Shown here one piece after another: positions 1 to 6,537 of a stretch of 43,676 bases of DNA; positions within the stretch are counted from its first letter, which is position 1, and every line of letters begins with the position of its first letter. Location: IMG/VR virus record IMGVR_UViG_3300023435_000036, positions 1 to 43,676 of that record, one strand, 5' to 3'. Both the position numbers and the translations under genes were made by a program. The notes under the pieces were generated by a model. The model saw nothing but the letters and a program-made list of their open reading frames with translations. It did no database searches and was not told the DNA's origin. The stretch comes from a virus.

Positions 1-516
1 AGTAGTAATAATAATTTTAGTTTTGACATAGCAGACCTTCCCAGTGGATTAACTGTTTATTTAAATTATGGTTCAAACCAAACTTTTGGAGACATAGCAA
101 GTCTTCCCAGTGGATTAACTGATTATTATAATACTGGTTCAAACACAACTTCTGGAGACATAGCAAGTCTTCCCAGTGGATTAACTGATTATTATAATAC
201 TGGTTTAAACACAACTTCTGGAGACATAGCAAGTCTTCCCAGTGGATTAACTTATTATTATAATACTGGTTTAAACCAAGTTGATACCTATACATCAGGG
301 CATACGTTTTCTGCATCAATTAATTACTTTTATCATAGACCAGCGGCAGGATACGGATTAAGTGATACGGAGGTAGATAATTTATTGATTGATCTTGAAT
401 CCAGTGGAATGAGTTCAGGAACAATTGATTTAGCGGGAAACAATACTGCCAGAACATCTGCTAGCGATGCTGCCGTTACAAGTTTAGAAAGTAAGGGAGT
501 TACAGTAAACCCCTAA
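1..516 (+). CDS. C-terminal part of a repeat-containing tail/adhesin protein (5' end outside window)
   Basis: The frame is open from base 1 and stops with TAA at 514-516, so only the last 171 residues are visible. The visible part begins with four tandem 22-residue repeats of the type GDIASLPSGLTDYYNTG, which have leucine-rich-like spacing. A region of about 75 residues follows and ends in SGTIDLAGNNTARTSASDAA and a final GVTVNP. That ending resembles C-termini of repeat-bearing surface or phage tail proteins in Bacteroidetes (recognition from memory). The next gene starts 12 bases later and encodes a secreted LamG-like protein, which fits a receptor-binding block. I infer a virion adhesin or tail-fibre end. 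The true length and N-terminal domains cannot be known from this window. Confidence 0.7.
   Translation, partial: SSNNNFSFDIADLPSGLTVYLNYGSNQTFGDIASLPSGLTDYYNTGSNTTSGDIASLPSGLTDYYNTGLNTTSGDIASLPSGLTYYYNTGLNQVDTYTSGHTFSASINYFYHRPAAGYGLSDTEVDNLLIDLESSGMSSGTIDLAGNNTARTSASDAAVTSLESKGVTVNP
25..288 (+). repeat. Four tandem 66-base (22-codon) repeats inside the first gene
   Basis: Units begin at 25, 91, 157 and 223, each with gacatagca followed by cttcccagtggattaact at the same phase. Units 2 to 4 are nearly identical, while unit 1 has diverged. The period is a whole number of codons, so copy-number change would lengthen or shorten the protein without shifting the frame. The long open frame on the opposite strand here is a by-product of this repetition. 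Confidence 0.9.
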
Positions 517-528
517 TTAGGAGAAAAT

Positions 529-1488
529 ATGAAAAAATGGATTATTATTTTAATGAGTTTATTATTTGTAACGATTAGTTTGCAATCCTACTCGCAATCT
601 TCAACTACAGAATACAGATATTTTACAAATGAAAGCATAAAAGCTAGTACAGGCTTAGTAGCCTCCTACACCTTCGCTAACCCAATTAAGGGAGAGCTGA
701 TAGATGAAAGCGGTAATGGAAACACAGGAACGGTCTATGGAGGTATTTCAACAAGGGAAGGGATGTCTTTTAGTGATGCTTATATAGATTACGGAGCAAT
801 AGGAAATGTAAAAACAATAACATTTAGAATTGATTTAGAATCTACAACGGAAAAGATATTCGAGGGTGCTTCTAATGATTTAGAAGTATACGCAAATGCA
901 GGAACTTTAACATATCCTGACTATGATAATGCCTATATTGATGGAATTGATACGGATATTATTACAACGGGCTGGCATACGATAACGGTAATAAGTTCGA
1001 CAAATGTAAACTTAACGGCTGCTAAAATAGGAATTATAAATACAACGTATGGAGATTTCGAGATAGCAGAAAATCAATTTTATTCAGATGAAAAAGGAAC
1101 TACATGGATAGACATATATCACGCTAAGTGGGAGAAGGTAGTAAAGCTGATAGACTTTTCTTTTTCTCCTGTGGGTTTATCACCTGTTGGGTTTTTCAAA
1201 GGAACAGGTATATTTTTAGTTGCAGAAGAAATAGTAAGCGAAGCACATTCTAAATATCTGAATTGCACATCAAATGGAACTACTGGGTTTTATATCGAAG
1301 ATATAACGGATAGCACTTACGTAGAATCACTTTATTATTATAATGGAAGTTGGGCTGATGTGGGCGGTTACACAATTTACAGAGTGGCTAATGATAACGC
1401 TTGGTTTAGTTATTCAGGTAATAAAGTTACTTTTACATTAACAAGTGGACAGAGAATCAAAGATATTATAATTAAAAATCAGAAATGA
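529..1488 (+). CDS. Secreted LamG/concanavalin A-like protein, probable tail-associated adhesin
   Basis: The 319-residue product begins with a clear Sec signal peptide: MKKW, a run of about 15 hydrophobic residues, then a polar SYSQ end near residue 23. Residues around 42-70 carry GLVASYTF and IDESGNGNTGTVYGG. This is the typical start of a LamG-like (Laminin_G_3) jellyroll, a fold that binds carbohydrates. The rest is beta-rich and ends in a small domain with FTLTSGQRIKDIIIK. An AGGAG at 519-523 sits at good spacing before the start, unusual beside neighbours without Shine-Dalgarno sites. The stop overlaps the next start (ATGA at 1485-1488). I infer a surface-binding protein exported by the host or exposed on the virion. 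A signal peptide on a phage tail-region protein is odd. Confidence 0.7.
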   Translation: MKKWIIILMSLLFVTISLQSYSQSSTTEYRYFTNESIKASTGLVASYTFANPIKGELIDESGNGNTGTVYGGISTREGMSFSDAYIDYGAIGNVKTITFRIDLESTTEKIFEGASNDLEVYANAGTLTYPDYDNAYIDGIDTDIITTGWHTITVISSTNVNLTAAKIGIINTTYGDFEIAENQFYSDEKGTTWIDIYHAKWEKVVKLIDFSFSPVGLSPVGFFKGTGIFLVAEEIVSEAHSKYLNCTSNGTTGFYIEDITDSTYVESLYYYNGSWADVGGYTIYRVANDNAWFSYSGNKVTFTLTSGQRIKDIIIKNQK

Positions 1489-2078
1489 AAAAGTGTAATA
1501 AATGTAAGGATTTAATATCAAAGGATGACTTCTATAAATGTAGTACTAATTCAGATGGATTACAATGTATATGTAAAGATTGTACAAAAGATCGTATACT
1601 TGCTTCAAAGAGAACAAAGGATGGGTTAATTACAAAGGTATATTCTGCTCAGAAAAGTAATTCTGCACAAAAAGGCTACCCACCACCAACTTATACAAAA
1701 CGAGAATTAAAAGAGTGGATGTTTTCTCAGCAGAAATTCCATGAATTGTATGATAACTGGAAGAACTCAGGATATGATACTGCATTAATTCCATCCTGTG
1801 ATCGTAAAGACAACTACCTTTCTTACACATTAAAAAATATACAACTTACTACTTGGTGTGATAATTTACAGAATGGATATGATGATATGCGAAATGGAAT
1901 TAATAATAAAAACTCCAAAGTTGTTATTGGAATAAACTTAATCACAGGTGAGAAGGTTGAATTTCATTCCACAATGGATGCAGAAAGACAAACTAATGCA
2001 GATCATAGGCATATATCAGATTGTTGTAATAATATACGTAAAAGTCATGCTGGTCATGCATGGGAATTTAAAAATTAA
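1485..2078 (+). CDS. Free-standing HNH homing endonuclease with NUMOD1 domain
   Basis: The 197-residue product has three visible parts. Residues 4-33 hold paired cysteines (C4xxC7 and C30xxC33, plus C28), a zinc-ribbon-like knuckle. Residues 103-124 carry SCDRKDN...LKNIQLTTW, the signature of phage HNH nucleases (usually S-DR-D...DNIQL). Residues about 144-197 form a NUMOD1-like DNA-binding module (VVIGINLITGEKVEF, then the invariant-looking HAWEF end). Such genes cut intron- or gene-free alleles and spread by repair (known for the family). The gene overlaps the lectin gene by 4 bases and is followed within 4 bases by an unrelated membrane protein. It therefore looks inserted into the cluster rather than part of its function. 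No intron boundaries were recognised. Confidence 0.75.
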   Translation: MKKCNKCKDLISKDDFYKCSTNSDGLQCICKDCTKDRILASKRTKDGLITKVYSAQKSNSAQKGYPPPTYTKRELKEWMFSQQKFHELYDNWKNSGYDTALIPSCDRKDNYLSYTLKNIQLTTWCDNLQNGYDDMRNGINNKNSKVVIGINLITGEKVEFHSTMDAERQTNADHRHISDCCNNIRKSHAGHAWEFKN

Positions 2079-2082
2079 AATA

Positions 2083-2520
2083 ATGAAGAAGTGGCAGAAC
2101 ATATCAATTACAGTTTTAGTATTTCTTATAGTAATAACCTTTGCTATATTCAATGGATTAGTAATTAATTGGGCTCATGAACACGAACCTATAGCTAGGA
2201 AGTTATTATCATCACAATGGCATGCTATAGGAACGCTGACGAAGCTTTTAGTAGGTTTGATACCTATAGTGCTATTATGGAAGAAATGGCTGTATATGCT
2301 CTCTTTTGCACTTGCCTACTTTATCATACAATGGAGTGGATATAACATTATCATAAATTTACTCATAGGTCAGTCATGGGATTACATCGGTGGTACTTCC
2401 TGGGTAGACTTATGGGGTAGGAGTCATCCTATCTGGTTTTGGACTTTACAGGTGCTATCCTTAGTACTGGCTATCGCTATTAGTATATATGCTTTGATAA
2501 AAGAGAGACGTTCTTTATAA
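2083..2520 (+). CDS. Multi-pass membrane protein of unknown function
   Basis: I chose the ATG at 2083, giving 145 residues that start MKKWQNISITVLVFLIVI. An in-frame ATG at 1948 exists but lies wholly inside the homing endonuclease gene. Hydrophobic segments lie at about residues 6-27, 50-66, 68-92 and 118-138, suggesting four transmembrane helices with short polar loops. No enzymatic motif is visible. Its position beside single-helix and two-helix small membrane proteins suggests a role in lysis, superinfection exclusion or membrane attachment, but this is inference from context only. Confidence 0.7.
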   Translation: MKKWQNISITVLVFLIVITFAIFNGLVINWAHEHEPIARKLLSSQWHAIGTLTKLLVGLIPIVLLWKKWLYMLSFALAYFIIQWSGYNIIINLLIGQSWDYIGGTSWVDLWGRSHPIWFWTLQVLSLVLAIAISIYALIKERRSL

Positions 2521-2580
2521 CTCAGATCTTTCAACCGACCAAGTAGACAAAGAATAATTAATCATTTAAAAATTAATTAA

Positions 2581-2883
2581 ATGCCTAACATTAAAGATAT
2601 CAAATTTACAATGAGGGATGTTATAGGAATCTCTTTCTGGTTGGCTTCTGTACTATCTGTTTATTTTCTCAATGCAGGACAGATAAACACTAATAAAACA
2701 AACAGCGAACATAATACGACACATATTAAAGAGCTGAGGGTAAATTTTAAAGATCATGTTGACTGCTCATCTATACTAATTAATAGTGTAGACAAAGAAG
2801 TGGCAATAATAAAAACTAATCTTGAAAATATAAAAGAAGATGTTAAAGCTATTAATGAAACTGATGATAGTAGCCCTAATTAG
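2581..2883 (+). CDS. Small membrane-anchored coiled-coil protein, inner-spanin-like
   Basis: The 100-residue product has one hydrophobic helix at about residues 13-32 (VIGISFWLASVLSVYFLNAG). A polar, helix-forming C-terminal half follows, with heptad-like spacing (VDKEVAIIKTNLENIKEDVK). This layout, with a short N-terminal anchor and an extended coiled coil, is that of inner-membrane spanins and of some phage holin accessory proteins. The downstream small gene starts inside it in another frame, as is common for Rz/Rz1 pairs. No sequence signature proves the function, so the spanin idea rests on topology and overlap. Confidence 0.6.
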   Translation: MPNIKDIKFTMRDVIGISFWLASVLSVYFLNAGQINTNKTNSEHNTTHIKELRVNFKDHVDCSSILINSVDKEVAIIKTNLENIKEDVKAINETDDSSPN

Positions 2884-3163
2884 TGGCCTTGTCATAACTC
2901 TTACTGGATATAATTCTGATGATGGAATTGCTAAAGGAGGTAATATAGAGTATCTTCCAGAAAACATTCCTCTTCTTGAGAGTATAACATCTGAAAATAT
3001 AGTTTTCCTAGATAGTGATTCGGTGATGAAGGAAGGACAGAGAGTTTTTCAGGATCTCAATGATGTTGTCAAAGATACAGACTCCTTACGTTATATGGTA
3101 AGACAGATCAGGATCAGGAAAGAAAAAAGTGGTGAGATAAAGAATAAGAAGTATGTCAAATAA
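2840..3163 (+). CDS. Small exported or membrane protein overlapping the previous gene, outer-spanin-like position
   Basis: The 107-residue frame could start at 2840, 2855 or 2864, all inside the upstream gene. The 2855 start gives the tidiest signal sequence (MKLMIVALISGLVITLTGY). After the hydrophobic stretch the protein is acidic and then helical, ending in a basic tail rich in K and R. The position is that of an Rz1-type outer-membrane lipoprotein. The expected lipobox cysteine is absent: the stretch reads LTG followed by tyrosine (codon 2909-2911). It may be a degenerate o-spanin, a secreted protein or an unrelated membrane protein. Confidence 0.55.
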   Translation: MLKLLMKLMIVALISGLVITLTGYNSDDGIAKGGNIEYLPENIPLLESITSENIVFLDSDSVMKEGQRVFQDLNDVVKDTDSLRYMVRQIRIRKEKSGEIKNKKYVK

Positions 3164-3215
3164 CTGACAATATGTGATAACGATAATATTTACTAACTTT
3201 ATAAAAAATTAAATC

Positions 3216-4844
3216 ATGAAAAAGATAATTCTAATAATCTTCAGTCTCTTCATTGTAGGAGTTGCTTGTTCACAAACTTATATCTATAAGAGAAATAGCA
3301 GAACAGGTAAGCCAGATGTAGTTCTAGACTATTTATCTACTATCTCTGCTGATACTTCTAATATTAAAACTACTGGTGATGATAATATATGGGCTACCTG
3401 GACCTTCAAGAATGATCAGGTGTTTGAAAAAGGTATTTCTGTTGAAGGAACTATATCAGGAGGTGCGAGTGCTGGTAGTCTTATAAAGCTAACCCAGGCA
3501 GCAGGAGAGACGTACTCAGGAACCACTGCAGGACTTACTGTTAAAAACTACGATGTAGCAACTTCTGTACATGGTTCCGGTGAAAATACTGGACTAGCTG
3601 TATTTATGAAGCAACTATCTGCTTCTGGTGCAGGAGGTGAAAATTCATTAGCATCCTTTCATTCTCATTCATCTGCGATAGGAAAGCTAGATCATGGTCT
3701 TGTAATCTATCCTGACACAGTAGGAAGTGTAATTGCTGTCCGATCAGCTGTAGCAGACTATGGTCTTGATTTTAATGATAGAGCTAATGTAGTAATAAAT
3801 ACTGCTGAGATACGAGGTAGTAATGGAGAGACTATTGATAATACGACTGATGGAGAATGGGATTTTGGAGCTGCTAATATTGCAACTACTGGAACACTTG
3901 CTGCTAAAAATACAACTCTTGATGGATATTTATTATTTAATGATCCTGGTACTAATGCTAATTCATTTGTAACACAATGGCAAGCTGACAATGCAACTAC
4001 AGTACAGACAGCATCAGTACAGACAATATATGCTGCTGATCCTTACTTTCAGTTAAAGGTTCCTAGCGATGCAGGAACAGCTACTACTGTTGCAGATTTC
4101 TACGATCAGGAGATAAAATGGTTTAATGATCTGGCAGGGACAGACTATGTTATGACTTGGAGAGGAGAGACAAATGATGGTACATTGACGTATATGGAAG
4201 ACGAGGATCGCTTTGTCTTTGATAACGATTTACAGGTACAGACAGCAAGGGTTATCGATACCATAACAATAGGTGTGGCAGGCAGTAACAAGGGAGTTAT
4301 AAATTTTGTTTCAGATGCAGGGGATAGTACGGAATTGGTTGCTGAGAGTGGTGGTGTTATCCTTAAAGGTAACTGGCTTGTAGAAGAGGGTTATTCAAGA
4401 CAAAGACCAGAAAACTATTCTTATACTTACGGTTCAACACAAGATATTATATATAATGTCCATGATACAGTTCATCATACAGCAACATCTGCTTGGCATG
4501 ATTTATTTCTTGATGGATTAACAAAGCAAATGATTATTCCAGCATCAACAACATGGACATTTTCTGTTCAGGTATCTGGTACAGGGAGTGTAACTGGAAC
4601 AAGTTTTTCATATTATATTCTTGATGGATGTATAACAAGAGATGATGCAGGAAATACTACATTAAGATCTGGTACTCCTGTTATAAATTATGAAACAGAC
4701 GGAAATTTTAATATAAGGGTTGCTGCTGATGATACGAATGAGGCACTTGTAGTGGAAGTGACAGATTCAGGAAATAGTGGCATTTATGTTAACTGGATGG
4801 CAACAGTAAAAATAACAGCTGTATCACAAACAGGATTACCATAA
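3216..4844 (+). CDS. Tail-fibre-like structural protein with an N-terminal signal peptide
   Basis: The 542-residue product starts with a signal peptide (MKKIILIIFSLFIVGVACSQ), cleaved most plausibly after the ACSQ stretch. The centre (about residues 60-390) is rich in G, T, A, D and N with short beta-prone repeats (GTISGG, TTGTLAAKNTTLDGYLLF), as in trimeric phage fibres. The C-terminal 150 residues (from about YSRQRPENYSYTYGS) resemble a compact C-terminal fibre domain seen in phage and prophage tail proteins. No catalytic motif is visible. It lies between the small membrane genes and the holin-like gene. I infer receptor binding or fibre structure. As with the gene at 529, an export signal is unexpected for a virion part assembled in the cytoplasm. 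Confidence 0.65.
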   Translation: MKKIILIIFSLFIVGVACSQTYIYKRNSRTGKPDVVLDYLSTISADTSNIKTTGDDNIWATWTFKNDQVFEKGISVEGTISGGASAGSLIKLTQAAGETYSGTTAGLTVKNYDVATSVHGSGENTGLAVFMKQLSASGAGGENSLASFHSHSSAIGKLDHGLVIYPDTVGSVIAVRSAVADYGLDFNDRANVVINTAEIRGSNGETIDNTTDGEWDFGAANIATTGTLAAKNTTLDGYLLFNDPGTNANSFVTQWQADNATTVQTASVQTIYAADPYFQLKVPSDAGTATTVADFYDQEIKWFNDLAGTDYVMTWRGETNDGTLTYMEDEDRFVFDNDLQVQTARVIDTITIGVAGSNKGVINFVSDAGDSTELVAESGGVILKGNWLVEEGYSRQRPENYSYTYGSTQDIIYNVHDTVHHTATSAWHDLFLDGLTKQMIIPASTTWTFSVQVSGTGSVTGTSFSYYILDGCITRDDAGNTTLRSGTPVINYETDGNFNIRVAADDTNEALVVEVTDSGNSGIYVNWMATVKITAVSQTGLP

Positions 4845-4855
4845 AAATATAAGTT

Positions 4856-5182
4856 ATGACTGCTAAAGAAGTACTAACAAAAAATATAGTCTATGAAAGG
4901 CTAACTTCTGAGACTCCGGACTTCTGGAAGAGGATACGGTTCTATGCACAGGTAGGTACGGTCTTAGTATCTATTTTAGGATCCATAGCTGTACCATTAT
5001 CAGCTCCTTTGTGGGTAGGTATCACTATAGGTGCCTTAGATGCTTTATGTGTCTCTACGATAGCTCTAAGCTCTGTTACAACTACTAATGAGAAGATCAG
5101 TGAGAAGGAGGCTAAGCCAAGTTGGTTAGAGAGGAATATTAACAAGATTATTAATTCGCTGTCTAAGAACAAGGCAGTATAA
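4856..5182 (+). CDS. Two-helix small membrane protein, candidate holin
   Basis: The 108-residue product has two hydrophobic segments at about residues 29-47 and 52-75, separated by a proline-containing turn (VPLSAPLW). The N-terminus and the C-terminal tail (ERNINKIINSLSKNK) are charged. Size and topology fit class II-like holins, and similar proteins sit near tail genes in Bacteroidetes phages (from memory). It is followed 10 bases later by a small soluble protein. No endolysin was recognised next to it, which weakens the call. Confidence 0.5.
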   Translation: MTAKEVLTKNIVYERLTSETPDFWKRIRFYAQVGTVLVSILGSIAVPLSAPLWVGITIGALDALCVSTIALSSVTTTNEKISEKEAKPSWLERNINKIINSLSKNKAV

Positions 5183-5192
5183 ATTCAATATT

Positions 5193-5558
5193 ATGATAAC
5201 AGAACAAGTAATGACAAGAAGTCAAGATTTCTTCGATGAACTCATTGACGAAAAAGGATGGAAAGAATTTGTATCAGATCAGCTTATTAACAAGGGTCTT
5301 CCCCTGCTTGACAAGTTAGTATTCGAAAAATACATCCCGGTAACTTACCACAAACCTATCAACGATATCCTTTTACTATTGTTAGATGAGGATTATCAGG
5401 GAGCAGTCTTAGCTCTTGCCGGTGTCATCCAGGAGATTGTTAATATCAACTGGTTTAGCAAAGAGAATCAGAAAGCATTTATCGATGGTCTATTGATGGC
5501 TATTGGTGCTGTTGTTAAGCAACTGGTAGAAAATGCCAAGGAAGATGAGACTGCCTAA
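5193..5558 (+). CDS. Conserved-looking small soluble protein of unknown function
   Basis: The 121-residue product is predicted mostly helical, with amphipathic stretches (NDILLLLLDEDYQGAVLALA; INWFSKENQKAFIDGLLMAI) and no signal peptide. The leucine-rich stretch is interrupted by D and E and is not a convincing membrane span. I do not recognise the family. Spacing of 10 bases to the holin-like gene suggests co-transcription. Confidence 0.6.
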   Translation: MITEQVMTRSQDFFDELIDEKGWKEFVSDQLINKGLPLLDKLVFEKYIPVTYHKPINDILLLLLDEDYQGAVLALAGVIQEIVNINWFSKENQKAFIDGLLMAIGAVVKQLVENAKEDETA

Positions 5559-5685
5559 AGGGATAAGAAGGTTTTTCAAAAGATTCAAGATCAAGATATC
5601 TCTGAACAGTATATTTTTCTATTCAGAGTCAGAGAGTAAAAGAAAGAAGATTACAGATGGCAAGCACCATAGAAAAAGAATGTAA
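5545..5685 (+). CDS. Possible 46-residue basic protein
   Basis: A frame from ATG at 5545 to TAA at 5683-5685 encodes a very basic 46-residue peptide (MRLPKGIRRFFKRFKIKISL at its start). It fills the only gap in this stretch and overlaps the upstream gene by 14 bases and the downstream gene by 29. The composition could suit nucleic-acid or membrane binding. It is short, has no recognised family, and may be chance. Confidence 0.25.
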   Translation: MRLPKGIRRFFKRFKIKISLNSIFFYSESESKRKKITDGKHHRKRM

Positions 5686-5902
5686 ATATGCTATAGGAGA
5701 CAAGTTTATTTACGTCAGGGGATCAGAGGAATTCAAGATCATTGAAATAGCCCCTTTATTCACTAAAAGTAAGGGTAAGAGGAAAACCTTCAAGAGTTAT
5801 AAGATCGTCTTACTACGCTTAGGAAACGATGGCATTAAGGCTAACATGACTCAAGAACAGCTAGACGATTACCTAAACAGACAAATATTTAAAAGGATAT
5901 GA
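5657..5902 (+). CDS. Small protein of unknown function
   Basis: The 81-residue product has an SH3-like feel in its first half (YAIGDKFIYVRGSEEFKIIE) followed by a lysine-rich strand pair and a helical end. I do not recognise the family. The stop overlaps the next start (ATGA at 5899-5902), which suggests translational coupling to the gene just before the terminase. Confidence 0.6.
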   Translation: MASTIEKECKYAIGDKFIYVRGSEEFKIIEIAPLFTKSKGKRKTFKSYKIVLLRLGNDGIKANMTQEQLDDYLNRQIFKRI

Positions 5903-6531
5903 GTTTTATAACACTAGATAAGGAAACAGGTCAGGTAGAAGTAACTCCTGAAGCAATGTCTTTCTCTGTTGTTAAAAGCTTATATTCTTTTGATAAGTCT
6001 GCTGACAAAGGATTCTTCCATGACATCACCAAGTACACATACCATACCTATATAAAAGATCACCCCTTACACTATCTCCTATTAAAGGAACGTAAGGATA
6101 GGGTGGCCAGGGAATACTTCCAGGAATTCGATTGGGAGAAGGCAGAGAAGAACAAGAAGGTCCAGGCCTTTATAGATCAGTTTATAAGAGACAACCACAC
6201 CTCTACAGAGAGATTCTATCTTTCCATCAAAGGAGATCTAGAAGAGCTTAAAGAGCATATCCAGAAGATACCCTTCACTAAGAAGGAAAAGGTAACACAA
6301 GAGATCACAGTAGATTTTAAAGATGCAGAAGGCAATGACAGAAGAGAGAAGGCCTATGTAGATATTGTGATAGATATCGATAACAGCAAGGCCAAGATAG
6401 AAGCATTAAAAAGAGCCAGTGACATTATCACCCTGGAGCAGCAGATCAGAGAAAAAATATCTCAAGAGGAGATAGAAGTAAAAAAGGGATCAGGGTTAAG
6501 ATTATTTGATAGTAGAGACTTTCGTAAATAA
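5899..6531 (+). CDS. Unknown 210-residue protein before the terminase; small-terminase candidate by position
   Basis: The product is charged and helical. The first third contains FSVVKSLYSFDKSADKGFFH, and later parts have long helices (SKAKIEALKRASDIITLEQQ). It ends with LRLFDSRDFRK six bases before the large terminase start. Small terminase subunits often occupy this spot and are poorly conserved in sequence, so this is a reasonable guess. No helix-turn-helix motif was clear. It could instead be a packaging accessory or an unrelated protein. Confidence 0.5.
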   Translation: MSFITLDKETGQVEVTPEAMSFSVVKSLYSFDKSADKGFFHDITKYTYHTYIKDHPLHYLLLKERKDRVAREYFQEFDWEKAEKNKKVQAFIDQFIRDNHTSTERFYLSIKGDLEELKEHIQKIPFTKKEKVTQEITVDFKDAEGNDRREKAYVDIVIDIDNSKAKIEALKRASDIITLEQQIREKISQEEIEVKKGSGLRLFDSRDFRK

Positions 6532-6537
6532 TAAAGT

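Noticed and set aside
25-288. CRISPR-like regular repeats
   Set aside because: The 66-base units are contiguous, lack unique spacers, and stay in one protein-coding frame.
17-319. Antisense frame of 100 codons with repeated peptides
   Set aside because: It is the reverse reading of the 66-base repeats; the + strand frame continues to a proper stop and matches known repeat-protein style.
1948-2082. Upstream start for the multi-pass membrane protein
   Set aside because: It would lie entirely inside the homing endonuclease gene; the 2083 start sits cleanly after that gene's stop and gives a standard membrane-protein N-terminus.
3194-3201. TAACTTTA as a promoter -7 element for the fibre-like gene at 3216
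   Set aside because: The last base does not fit TAnnTTTG and no TTG lies at the proper distance upstream.
1-5700. Endolysin near the holin-like and spanin-like genes
   Set aside because: No lysozyme, amidase or peptidase motif was found in this block, so a full lysis cassette is not claimed.
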